Assembly: GCF_017562075.2 (NCBI RefSeq)
Contig: NC_054081.1
Location: forward strand, 2,359,294 to 2,423,293
DNA: 64,000 bases
Direction: 5' to 3'
DNA from: Anopheles merus
Taxonomy: Eukaryota; Arthropoda; Insecta; Diptera; Culicidae
Of this stretch, positions 28,355 through 41,100 are shown piece by piece. Positions within the stretch are counted from its first letter, which is position 1, and each line of letters starts with the position of its first letter. A model generated the notes under the pieces. That model was not told where the DNA came from, did not search any database, and saw only the letters and a program-made list of their open reading frames with translations. Made by a program: the position numbers and the translations under genes.

Positions 28355-28362
28355 TTTTATAG
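28355..28362 (-). promoter_or_regulatory. TATA box of peptide gene copy 2
   Basis: Minus strand reads GCTATAAAAATC, about 60 bp upstream of the start codon, matching the spacing in the paralogue. Confidence 0.65.
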
Positions 28363-28548
28363 CACTTGCGCACTTGCTACACAACCACAGTACGGTCTAT
28401 AGATGCAGCTGATTGGAGTGGCATTTTGTTTGCTAATAAAACACACACGATGCGTTGGACTACAACGTTCTGTTTGCGGTTTTATTACACCATTCCAATG
28501 TGCATTAGACGAGCGGTCAGTAACAAATGACAGAACTTGAACCACATA

Positions 28549-28565
28549 TCCTAGTCACGGCACCA
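28549..28565 (+). promoter_or_regulatory. 17-bp motif, copy 6, upstream of peptide gene 2
   Basis: Exact TCCTAGTCACGGCACCA, 254 bp upstream of the minus-strand start codon. Position and flanks match copy 5, so these two copies arose with the gene duplication. The other copies do not share flanks. Confidence 0.6.
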
Positions 28566-31500
28566 ACAATTGCAGCAATCAGAAAATATTTCTTTTACTG
28601 CACCTGCAAAAGCGATTCCATTCGTATTTAAATCCCCCTTTTCCCAACACTCAATTCAAATTCTCAAACAAATTAATGACAAGTTAGGTGAGGAATGTTT
28701 CACTTTCATTTTTGTAGCGAAGGGCTGGCGTTAAAGTATGCGACACATTTCTCCCACATGCAAGCAGCATTTTCCACTCAGCGCCGCGATCCGTTATGGT
28801 CCGAGAGGCCAGATAAAAAAGGGTGAGGTCTGTGTCCATGATCATCTTTTTTGTCATCCAGCTCCCCGCCCCCAGGGTGACTTCTGTTGCACACCGCACA
28901 CGGGTTGGTTGCGTGAAGGTGTTATAATTATCACTGATGTACGATATTCCCGACCATATCGCCGTCAGCAGCCCGGCTAAATTCCTGTCGATTGTTGGTG
29001 TTACGGCATTGGTTTGGTTATTTTAGTGTAGGCGTGTGCCCGCCATCACACAACGGCCCATAAAAGAGGAGCTGGAAATCACTAACGAAACCGCACACAA
29101 ATCAACCAATGCAACAAGTTTAAGCATCTTAAGTTCTACAACGTTTGGAACGCACAAAATGAACGGAAAAAGGACCGACCCTAAACGGCCCAAAAGTGGT
29201 GGCCGGCAAATGGTGCAAATCTGTCATGATTTGCGCTGCAAAAACCTCCGTTTTCTCGCGGCTCAACTCACCCCCCACGGGGTAGGGGATGCGAGTGTGA
29301 ACGAGCTGTCAACTGGCTTAGCATGACGCGTGTGGCGCCCGGATTACAGGCAGCGGTGTGGCGCCACTAAAGCCACACCACGCTTCCGTCCCGGCTTCCC
29401 GGCCGGCAACCTTCGGGCTGGATTATGTCTCGTTCTAAGCTCACACGGCGCGGCGACGCCGTCCGCGAAGGGCGTACAAAGGTTGGATATTAAATAAATA
29501 AATAAATAGAAACCGTAGCCGGGGACAGGGCACGGCAGACACGGACGAATATTAACGCAGCGCAGATGAGATTTAAGATGACAGACAGTTGGAGCGGTTG
29601 GTTCGATGGCTCGGTGTACAGCAGTGGAACGGGAAAAGGGTTTTATGTCTGTGTGTGTGTGTTGTTTTTTTGCTCATTTGCTTGGCTGTCTGTCGCCATT
29701 GGCAAGGAAAGCTTTTGGCCGGCGAGGTTTTGCGTGGGTGCCAAGCGGCACAGCATCTGGCTGGAATTGCGTCACAAAGATGGATTGGCGGTTTCTTGGG
29801 CTAGATTTTCGGCGTCCGGAAGTTAATGGTTTGCTGTTCGATTCGGCTCAGACCTTTTGCTCAGTTTCCCTCTTCCATCACCTCGTCTGCTTAATCTCTT
29901 TACCAGCATAAGCTTTTTTTTGTAAATTTGCACTAACTCGATCGTTCAGTGGTCGATGTCCTCCGAATGAAACGAAACGAAACAAAATCTGACCTTCTGA
30001 GGTTGTACAGGGAGTTTTTTCCCTTGTATTTGCTCGGTGCAAATACCAGAAGCTGTACAGAGAGATAGAGAGAGAGGGGGGTAAAGACAAAAAAGCAGCC
30101 ACCTGGACAATAGATCTTTCCCATTATTGGCGGTACGGTTTAATCAAGAAGCTGTGAGGGGGGCAAATAACCTCAGCAACAAAACAAAAATTAAATCGAA
30201 GACTCCCGGGGTGGACTTTGAAAAATCCACCGTAGCGAATGGGACTGTCGGCATTGGATTGGGCGATCCGGGCAAACCAGATTGATCTTGGCGAGGGCAG
30301 AATCAAATCCCAGTCCCCCGGTTAGGCCGTGTTTAACAGCGCACGGAGGAAGCCAGCAACAGGGAGGGAGCGAGCCGAAAACGTGCAAAGAAAAATTGAC
30401 GAGCGACCTTCCGAAACCTTCCCGAACAGGTTTTCTTTTTATATTTAACGTTCTCTCGCTCTCTGCCACATTCTTTGCAGCCGCAAAGAGCCAAAACAGC
30501 ACTTTCTAATTAGGAAGTGAGAAGGAATGCCAAACTCACACAGCAAGCATAAACGTAGCGGGGCAGTGTTGGGTGGAACGGGAGGGAATCGTGACTTACT
30601 GCGAGGGCGGTGAGCTCATAATTTGTCATTCACCTCACCGTGTTTGCATGCTTTTGCTTCTGGAAATGTAGGAAAAGAGAAAAGTAAAACAAACCAAGAA
30701 ACAGAGCGAGCAAGCAAACGTAGAATGTTGGAGGTGCTTGCAGAAGAAATAGAAGGGGGAAAAACACAGAAACCCCGTCGCTCGAACTGCTGGAATGCCT
30801 GTCCAAGCCCGGGAAGCCAGAGAATAGTGCTAGGCGTTTGAGAATAAAACGTAACATGCAACAAGATTGCAAAGAAATTTCAACCACAAATTGCACAGGT
30901 TGAATTTTAATTTGCCATCGAGAAGAGCAAGAAAACACATGGAATTTACTTTAATCGTTGGTTTCTTGTTTTTTTTTGGGGGGTGCCGCTTAAATTTCGC
31001 CCGTTTTTGTCGCTGTACGGTTGCGTCGAATCAAACAACTTCAACGCAGGCGACGCGACGAACCTGCGGTAAGATTCCCTCCCCAGTGGAATGAGACATT
31101 CAAGTTTTTATTTCTTTTTTGTGATTTTTGTTGAACTCTTCATTTATCATACGTTTTACCAAAACTCCCACGTTGCTGCGGCCCACCTTTTCGGGTACCG
31201 TTGGAGGCTAATCTTGCCACGGCACCACGCGTTACGCTGCATTTATTTCTTTCGCGCGTCAGAACGGCGCGGTAGAACGGCTGCTAGAAGGGCTGGGCTC
31301 GTATGAAGTTCGCTTAGTGACAACAGTTTAATTTCGTTTTACGGCCCTTCTATGCTCGACTGGTCGTGGTGATGGTGGAGGTAATAAAACGGAGGGTTAT
31401 GGTTCAGCAAGCAGCAGCCCAAGAGGCCCTAGGAATAGAAAACGGTTCGCCTCAGATTGGGATCGCTAAAGATGATGACACTGAAAGCGTTTCTAGCTCA

Positions 31501-34500
31501 TTCCTGCTTTAATGAATTGATCATCTCCATTAGCTTAATAACTTCATCCACAGATAAGCGCAAAGAATGAGTAGCATCAGGCTAATAGCAGCTGCATGAT
31601 GTGTATTTTCATTAATATTTGACGATCGTTTGCTAGGGCGTCCAGTCATCTCATTTCAAACGTATCTTTATGACAGGACTATCAGCAATGGAATTATACA
31701 CAGCCATACAATACGCTATCGAAAAATATGTAATGCCAGCTCCAATGCTACGTGCATGCTGATATTTTTTTGTTCCTCAAAGTCGTTGTGCAAGAATATG
31801 CTCGCTTGGTTTTCCATGTATCAATAAATCAAAACATCACAGCGACAGTGCTAACACGGCTTCTGTATTGACAATTCAGTTGCAATTCTCTACTCCACTA
31901 GCCAACGGGAAGTTTCCATCTGCCAGTTTCTTGCGTTGTGTCCCAAGCCAGCCATAATGCACCGCATCGGACGCATCCTCGTCGGACCGTAGCCCGGGTG
32001 AACCGGCTAAAAAAAAGCAGAAGAAACAAAACTACACGCCACCCGTCCGGTGTGCCCATCTAAATCAAAGCACCGGGACACCATTATGCAAATGCGCGAA
32101 CAGTGTAGCAAAACAAAGCGGTAGAAAATAAAACAAACCAACCAACCAAAACACCAACCAAACACGGCGAGGACACTACCGGGGCGGAGGGAAGGGGCGT
32201 AGCGTAGGGGCTTCTTCGGGATGAGGAAGATGGTCTTCCAATTAATTTAATGAACCGCTCGATCGATCTGCCGCTCCGGAGCCACCTAACGGGACACGCT
32301 AATTCCTAGGGGAATATGGCCGGATTTTGAGACAAACGTGTAAGCCACATGAAAGTACAAACAGAAACACCCCCCAGCGGCCGGGGCAAATGGTGCGGAA
32401 TGGTGTGGCACGAAAATGTAGGTGGCTTGCCTGAGCGTGCCTCAGTTCGTTTCGTCCGAGGCCAGTCATTTAAATAAATGGTGCGCTGCGAACACACACA
32501 CACACACAAACGCAAAACCACATAGATTTACTTTTTGGTCCTTCGAGCCGGATTCGAGGCGACTGTAGCGAGTTGCGGTGCGGGTAAAAGCGAGCGCGGG
32601 CTGGCAGAAGGAAACATATGATTAATTAAATTCCATCACGTTTCGCCCCGGCAAGCCTCCGGGCTACAGAACGGCCAGAGATGCAGCGTGCTGATTTGCG
32701 ATTCTAATCAATTTCCTGACTTCCTCGCGCCTCCAGTGTGCCCTCCGACGGATACGTGCATGGGGAGGGAAAAAGGCACACGTAAGATGCAGCGGGCAGC
32801 GGGTGCAGATCTTTTCATGTTTTCCACCGTTTTCGCCGTATCTCGCCGTTGACCGATTATGATGACCTCGGGCAGATAATTCGGAAAGAAATGTTCTTTG
32901 CCGCGGACCGGGGCCCGATAGCTTTAACCGAAGTTCACAGCACCGCCGAGACACAGCACGTTCGCTTATCTTCTAATAAGACCTTTGATGCTGCTGCATG
33001 CGTTTCCTGGGACGTTTGGGACGGCTTTGTAAAGGTTCTGGGAGCCTATTTGCTCGAGCGAGAATATGACGATCCGTGTGCTACAGCCTCTGCAGCCATC
33101 AGAGACTGGATATGGCGCAATACGTGCCGAATGTGGCTGATGAGGATGGCTTGCTGGATTCTGTGCGGCTACGGTGACAACGTCAACATCGGAGAGCTGG
33201 CTGGTGAAAAGCTCCCTGGCAGCTTCATCACTCCAAACAGCTCCACAGCAGTAAGGCAACACACCACATACATGAAGATATATAACCTGACGTACAATTT
33301 CCTAGCGACCCAAGAACAATAGCTCGTTAGGTTAGTGCTCTGCTCAATCATTATTGCATCATAATTAAATTGTACTATCTGCCGGCGCACGTACACACAC
33401 TCCCGTCCAGCTCGCGAGCTGCGCGTACCACGATTCAACCAAACTACGAATACTTGACTCCGTTTCGATCTCTCTCTCTCTATCTCCCCGTCTTGCACCG
33501 TTCAAATGCTTCAATTCCTGCAAAAAACCGTAATAATGTACTCCCGGGAGGGGATTCTACCATTACGTTTCGCAGCGTCCTTCATCTGCGGCAAAGGGGA
33601 GCCATTCTATTTGATTACCTCCCCCGCGCCTCTCTGTGCTCGATAGCCCCCTCCTGCTCTGTTTGGGCGCGGAAAGGGTGACTGCCGTCACGGATAAATC
33701 GGTCAAGCCCGGACGACCTGCCAAGCCCGCTGCTCGGACGAAACGGAACGTAACCGGGGCCCCGAAAAAGGTAGCGGCCTGCAGAGGCAAAGCCGTTCCC
33801 ATCCCCAGAACCCTGGGAGGGATCGCAGTCGATTGGGTGGCAAATCGTGACGTGATTTTCTTTCGCGTTTTTTTTTTTTTGTTTTTGTTTTGCCAGCCTT
33901 CCTTCGGCGCAGGAATCGGAATAAGAACTTTCATCCTCTGCCTTATGGGGTCGTCAACCGATCATGTTGTGCATGGAGAATGAGCGGGGGCATTGGCGGG
34001 ATCTTAAACTTCTGTGTCGCTCCGGTCTTGCCCCCGAACTGATGTGCAAAGAAAGAAGCTGCCGGTGTGCTGGTGAACGCAACGTCTCCACCTGTCATCA
34101 GATGTCATAATCAGAAGCGACCGTCAACCGCAGCACACGGCTTGCAAGAGCCAGTACTTGAAATGTTAAATGATAAAAGAGTGTTTCAATCTCACCAGCT
34201 CGGGGCGCTCACGTAGTCTATCCGTTGCGTGCGCTGCTCAATAACATGACCGTCAAGAGTTCTAATCTCGTTTGCTTAAATGGGATGCTAGAAGAAATAA
34301 CATTCAATTTGATCGCTATTCTTCTTGTATATAATGCTTCCAAACAGTACATTATTCAAAACTGAAACGCCACGAAATTCTCCAATACATCAGGAAGAGC
34401 CTGTGAATATCTCTTTAACAGGCACTTTTTTTCAGCAAGCATGTTATGAGCTTCACTGATAGCAAACCCACAAAACTAACAGAAACAAACGCGCGCTCTC

Positions 34501-37500
34501 CATTGTGCGTCTCTCCTTTCTCTCGAGTCGCTTGCCCTCCGGTGGAGATTGTTTAGCACAGCTGCGAACGATCGATATGTCAACGATCGACGTCGCCCGC
34601 CCGATGACGTGAGCAGTTCCGTTCCCACACCACCACACCGGCAGGCAACACACTCACCATCGATGCGTTCTATCGCTGTTTTTCGTTTCCACCATCCAAT
34701 TTGATGGATGTATTGAACACGTGTGTGTATGTGTGTGCGTGCCTGTTGTGGGTATGTGACTCATGGGTACATGAGAACAGAACTACACGAACACGAGACG
34801 AGTATTGACATTCCATCGGAGGTCAGTCGATTCCCATACCCACCGCCTCGCGCTCAATCGATGCCGCACGGTCCCGAGCGTGCTCGAAGGCCGATGACCG
34901 ATAAAAAGCCCCCGCCTCCCGCTCTCTCTCTCTCACACTCTCTTCCCAGTTTGCGCCGCTTGCGGGTGGAGACGAACGTTACCGGTTACCGGAGACCCGC
35001 GGCGAACTGTCCGATTCGTGAGTACGATAACGTCCGTCGAAGGGTTCGTTGTTATTGCCTTCCGCTGTCCACACACACACACACACAGGCACTGCCAAAC
35101 AACGGTTCTAACGGTACACGAGAGCGCGCCTCTGACCGTGTGGCCGGAGGGGTTTAACGGTGAAAGAGGCGGTTGGTGCCAGGGACCCACTGCCGCTTCA
35201 AGTTCACGGGACGATACGTATTGATTTTGACCGCAGCGGCTCGATGGAAGCGGAACTGCCGAAAGATGCAACAAAGTTCGGACGGGGTATCTCCTCTTGC
35301 AAGCGAATGAATCTCTCCAGCATTCCAGCGTGTCGCTAAGATGAGACGGTCTTTAGGTTCATTTACCTACAAATTCTTAACATATCTAGACTATGCAGAT
35401 TGCTCGGTTGAGGCACCCTTATCCTGCACACAACTCCGACCAGCTCTCTGCTTCAGCTGCAGAGACCTTGCAAGCAGGACCAGCAGTACATTTGATGAGG
35501 AGCCGTACCCACACCCAAGGTTAATGGGTTACGCGGGAGCTGCGTGACCACTATTGACCCGCTTTTCAGCAGGTCCCGCGCCGAAACATACCGAAAACAT
35601 GTGTTGCGTGTTCGTCACTTCACGTGCACTTGGTGTACGGTGCGTGCGCGCGGCGAACCTTCCGCACCCACTCGGGAACCCATTCGTACAACGCCCCTTT
35701 CGTGAGCTGTAAAATCGCAAATAATTAAGATGATAATTTAGATTAACTTATTGCCACCACCGGCGGGTTTTTTACCCGCAGACCGTTCCTCGGCGACGGT
35801 TGCGCACGCCATTTGCGCACTCCGGGCCAGCTTGCTGGATTGGATGGAAATGGTTTTCGCAGCGATTGGAAGGCTCGCTCGTGGTGCCTTAAATGGGTTT
35901 CGTTTAGCGATGATAAACGAACCCAAACACTGCACCTTTCTGCCCACTTTTAAGAGCCCCGCGCCGCTCCTTCTTTGCAGGAGGCAGTCAGCGGGTGTTT
36001 AGTGTGTGTGTGTGTGTGTGTGTAAGTTTGCATAATTAAAGCTACACAAACCATAAACAAGTCGCAGTTATACTTCCTAGTGTACGTCGACATGGTGCTG
36101 GCTCTGGCCAGACGTGCAGCTGAGAGCCAGTCGCGCGCGCGTGTGTGTGTGTGTGTGTTTGTGTGGTTTCCCACGTCCCTTAACTCATCAGCTGAAACTG
36201 TCCGGCCAGAAATGGTCAGCCTCTAGCGCCCCTTTCCAGTCCTTTTCGCAACAAAGCTCCGGCTTGTGAAGGGCTTGTGTCAGCTCATTAGCGGGCGCGG
36301 GACACTTTACGATAGCGCAGCAAGCGGTGTGACACCGCTCCAAGGGGGATGGAAGTAACCGACGCCTGACCGAGCACGGTGCCATGCTCGGAACAAAGCG
36401 CGCACCAGATAAACCCAACGAAACCGGTCAAAGTGCGACAACCGAAGGCGATAATTCTAGCACTTTGGGCGCAGCCACGCTAGACACCGCCCCGTGCTGC
36501 GTGTCCTGCGCCGCGCTACCAAAAAGGGGACCGTGGTTGCCGTGGTTCCCATGCGCGGGCGAAACGGCGCACACGAGGTCGCGAGGCAGCGCGAAAGATC
36601 GATGATGTTCGACCGCCCCGCGGGACGGTTGTGCTGCTCGGGCTGGCAGGAAAGGTCGATCGTGTTGCGGTTCGTGCTGGTGGCACGGGCTTTGCACCTT
36701 TGTCTCGGGGTTTTGCGTCGCTCTGGTGGTGTGATTTCCAAGCGAGATTAGATAAGGTAACCGGGACACCCTGTGCAGTCCGCCCTCCCCCGGGGGCTTA
36801 TTTATTTGCCCAGCGCGCGCGGTTGTCCCATGTTGTTTGCCCGCCCCAGGGTAAGGATAAAGCCCACAGCCAAAAGGGTGTAGAATTTTGTGAGTTGTTC
36901 AGATCGAATGCTGCAAGCAGATAATCGTGTGCTGGAATGTGTTCTGCGATGCAGCAGTGGTGCAGCGCAGACTGGAGGAGTCAATATCGCCTTACATAAC
37001 TTGGCAATCCAAAGTCATTTCAAACTTCCTTTCGTAGAAGCTGTTCAGCCCCGTACCCGTGCTTCTTTTTTTTTCATACACAGTTAAGCAAATCTCGTTT
37101 GCGGTTAGAGCGTTGGAGGTCATCTTTGCTCAACCGCAATGGGCGCAAGGAACACTGCAATCACTTGTACTTATTGCGACTCCGAGCTCTCGAAATAAGG
37201 AAATTACCCGCATCCCGGAAGCGTTGTGTCCGGCATCCTTGCCACAGCGCTAGACAGTCGTGTAGTCGGCCGGAACCCCACGTCGCAAGGCCCATAAAGC
37301 AGAAACTAATATGCAAATCGGCGCAACACGTACACGAACCGCGGCCCCGAAACCTTTCCATTTGCATTAGCCATTTATCGCCGAGCGCTACATTTAATTG
37401 ACAGTTTGGCAGAGTGGAAGATCGCCGCCGTCATTAAATCCTTCCAGCCGAAGTGCAGAATGCTTGTATACACACACACACACACACACACACACAGCGA

Positions 37501-38097
37501 ACGAGCGGCGCCTGCATTGTATAATGCCGCTCCACTCACCGATAGCTTGCCGTCGTCTAGAAAATGACTTCAACTGCAAGACGAAGGTGCAAACCAAAAA
37601 AAAAAGTCACACAACTCCATCTCAGGGATTACTCAGCCGCAGAAACCGCAAACCGTGTGACAAGGGCCTGCAGTTGCAGCAGGGCCTCCTCTCCCGTACG
37701 TTCGCTCCAGCACAATTATTTGCGCTTTCAGCAGTAACGATTATTGATTGGGAGTTAATTTGTACTGCTGGTACGCCTGTGATGCTCCAATGCGTTCGAT
37801 TAGTTGTCAAGACCCGTAATCTGATGTGACAGAGTAGGTCACACCCTATTTCCAAAAGGTTTTGAGTAATGCCCTAAAAAAGGGAAATTGTTTGAGGTAC
37901 TAACCCGACTCCACTTGCAAAGCAGTGCTTTCCTCTTAACGGAATCTTGCGATATTGACAACAGCGTGGTATCTCTTGGAAGAAAGAAGTACCATTCGAC
38001 GGATGCAACGTTAGAGGACTTAGTTTTTGTGAGAATTCAGGCCTTGCTTAATGCTAATATCTTCTGATGTCCATTTCTGTTCTTCTCCTTCCAACAG
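28566..38097. other. Non-coding stretch, probably partly the first intron of the cadherin gene
   Basis: No coding gene is supported. The longest frame (about 157 codons at 32.85-33.3 kb) has an odd Trp/Met-rich composition and no domain. The stretch contains AAAT repeats (29490-29508), CA runs (32494-32509, 35071-35086, 37471-37496) and GT runs (36003-36022, 36143-36158). A weak relative of the 17-bp motif lies at 31212-31227. A splice acceptor immediately before the cadherin start codon implies a non-coding upstream exon somewhere to the left. Confidence 0.5.
34900..35017 (+). promoter_or_regulatory. Candidate promoter and non-coding first exon of the cadherin gene
   Basis: A weak guess. 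A CT-rich run is followed by an initiator-like CCCAGTTT (about 34945), GC-rich sequence and a good donor (TTC then GTGAGT at 35018). Joined to the acceptor at 38097 this would make a 5' untranslated exon. No cDNA evidence is available, and other donors in the preceding 38 kb could serve. Confidence 0.2.
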
Positions 38098-38107
38098 CCA
38101 TATAAAG
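38096..38107 (+). promoter_or_regulatory. Splice acceptor just upstream of the cadherin start codon
   Basis: A pyrimidine-rich tract ending in CCAACAG at 38091-38097 leaves only 10 nt of leader before the ATG at 38108. This indicates that the first coding exon is not the first exon of the transcript and that the 5' untranslated region starts upstream. Confidence 0.6.
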
Positions 38108-41100
38108 ATGACGCGCAACGGCGTGACGTGCGCGGGAGCGTACAGCAGTACCAGCGGCAGAAGGAAACGACCGGACCACACCAGCCCTAGGGTCCCGCTC
38201 ACACTAGCCCTGCTGGCGCTCGCGGCCTGCTGGCCGGAAGCGGCCGGGCTCGACCCAAAGTTCGACCCGTCCACCCGGATGGGGCTCGTGCTGGTGCCGG
38301 CCGACGCAACCGTCGGCTCCGTCATCTACCGGTTGCGGGCCTCCGACGAAGAGTTCGAGTACCCGCTCCAGTTTGAGCTAGTCGGTAGGTACACGCATGG
38401 ATGCGTGGGTCACGGGTCACAGGGTCTGCCTCCACTATGACCACATTTGATATTGATCGTCTATTTTACTCTCCGTTCTCTTGCCACAGGCGATGCGTCG
38501 TCGTCGACGGTACAGATCGAGACGCTGCCCTGCACCAAGTTCAACTCCATCTGCCAGGCGAATGTGATTCTGACGCGGCGGCTCGAACCGGGCCGCTACT
38601 ACGACTTCCAGGTGTCGGTGAAGGATACCAAGGGCGGCATGTCGGTGCAGAGCTGCTCGATCACTGCCACCAACTTTACCACGCCGCACGACGTCATCTT
38701 TCCGCACAAGGCGGGCATCATCATGGTGCCGGAGGTAGGTCGCGAAAAAAGAGCTGCCCCGCGGAGCGTGGGTTTTGGGGCACAAGGAATATACTGCAGT
38801 GACTGGGGAAGTCTCTCCACCCATCAAACGGATGCCAATGTGGCTGTTCTTGGCTGTTCCAATTTCGAACGCTCACGGTTAGCGACAACGGCTAGAACTT
38901 GTCTGCCTTTTCTTCCACCATAAACTTAATGCATTCACTTCTAGCGGCACAACCGCAACCACAACCAGCGGAACGAAGATCATCAATTCCAACAAAACAC
39001 ACAAGCCTGCTAAGCCTTCCCCCGTGCGGGGTTCGGTGCCGGAAGCGGACCGCAAAACAATGCATTACCATTTATCATTTTTTGCTGGCCAGCTTCTTGA
39101 CGCTGCCAACGTTCCTGCTCCTCCCCTTGAGGTCCCTGTCGTGAGCGATGGCAGGGTTTCTGCAGTTCCTAGTATGGAATGACCATAGACTGCGCTCTGT
39201 GCATTTCTGAGTATCACGTTCATTGTTCACGAGCTGTGTGCCGCTGCAGTGAAAAATTGTCCCAGCCAAATGGTGCAAGATTCGCAAGACGCAGGAATCT
39301 AATTAACCTATATTTGCTTGATGCGATGGGTTGGAGGGCAGCAAAGGGTCGTCTACGGAAGGTTCTCGCAAGTTCAAAGATGCTTGCCTACATTGCATTT
39401 GGTGTCTGAGCTAGTCTATTTGGGTTATTGGGCACGTTTTGAAGCAGATGCGGCTGGGAGTAACTATCTCAATTCTTCCCTCAGAATTCGAAGTATCAAG
39501 TCCAACATCTCCACCCGTTGTATCGTTACAGGATGCTAAAAAAGGAACCGAGCTGGACTACGTTCTGGCGAACAAAAATCCATTGTTCCAGAAGCCTGTG
39601 TATCTAGAGCTATGGGTAAGTAAACAACACCGCTCCAACTCCTAGTGCGTCTTCACACAACCCCGCCTTCCTTCTCCGTCTCGTATCACCAGGGATCACC
39701 ACTGTTCGGTATTCGCCAGAAGTTCATATCGCCCGAGACGGCCGAAGGGACCATCTTTCTGCTCGGTCAGCTAGACTTTGAAAAGCAAGCGATGTACCAC
39801 CTGACGGTACTGGCAAACGTAAGTATGCGCAGACACGTTGTTGTTGACAAACGCTCCTACGCCTCACTATCTCTCTCACGCTTCGCACAGGACGCGTACG
39901 CAGAGCCGGGGCAGGATACGCGCAACATTGCCGGGCTGGAGGTGGTCATCATCGTAGAGGACGTGCAGGACGTGCCGCCCGTGTTTACGGTGGCCCCACC
40001 GGTAACGCGGCTTCCGGCCGGGCTCATACCCGGCGACAAGGTAAGAAGCGATGAACCTTGCCGCACCGTTCGTCACTAAAGGTAACGATCGCTTGTTTGT
40101 TCGCCCCCTCCAGGTACTCCAGGTGCATGCAGAGGACGGTGACAAGGGGGTACCGCGCGAGATCCGGTACGGGTTAGTGTCGGAGGGCAACCCGTTCACG
40201 TCTTTTTTCGACATCAACGAAACGAGTGGTAAGATATGACGCGGTTGGACGCGTGCAATGTGCTGGTCTGTGTCTCACGCTTCTGTTGCTCTCCAGGTGA
40301 GATATCACTGCTCCGACCGCTGGACGACATACTGGCACTGACGCACGCCGGCGATCCCGTCCTGCTGACGGTGATCGCGGAGGAGGTGAAGGTGAGTCGC
40401 GATGAGCCGCCCGCCATGGCGACGACGGTGCAGCTTGCCTTCTTCCTGCCGGAGCGCAGCAACTCGCCGCCCTACTTCGAGAACGACCAGTAAGTGCTCC
40501 CGAGAGACTCCTCCTCCCTTGCAGCGGGTTGTTTTCACGCTCCCCATCTGCTCGCTCTGTTTCAGCTACGTCGCCCGGCTGGACGAGAACGCCGCCCCCG
40601 GCACGGTGCTGACCTTCACCGACCCGTACACACCGCGCGTGATGGACGACGATGCCGGCAAGAACGGCGTGTTCTCGCTGACCCTGCTCGGCAACAACGG
40701 TACGTTCGAGATCTCCCCGAACGTGGCCGAGGGCCACGCGAACTTTGTCGTGCGCGTGCGGGACAGCGCCCGGCTCGACTACGAGGCGGCCACCTACGTC
40801 CACTTTCAGATCCTCGCGCAGGAGCTCGGGCCCGCCACCAACCTGTCGATGCTGGTGAACGTCACCGTGTACCTGGCGGACGTCAACGACAACCCGCCCG
40901 TGTTCGAGCAGGCCGACTACATCGTCGACCTGCCCGAGAACATGACGGCGGGGACGCGCGTCGTCCAGGTGCACGCCACCGACGTCGACACCGCGCGGCT
41001 CGGGGGCCGCGTGCGCTACACGCAGATCCTAGGCCCGCACAACACCTCGCTCAACCTGGACCCGGCGTCCGGCGTGGTGACGGTGGCGCTCAACAACCAC

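Noticed and set aside
32849..33322. 157-codon plus-strand frame in the gene-free region
   Set aside because: No ATG at its start, no domain, odd Trp/Met-rich composition, and a long minus-strand frame overlaps it. Frames of this size occur by chance several times in this window.
36380..36400. Possible inverted copy of the 17-bp motif
   Set aside because: Only about 12 of 17 positions match, within chance expectation for a window of this size.
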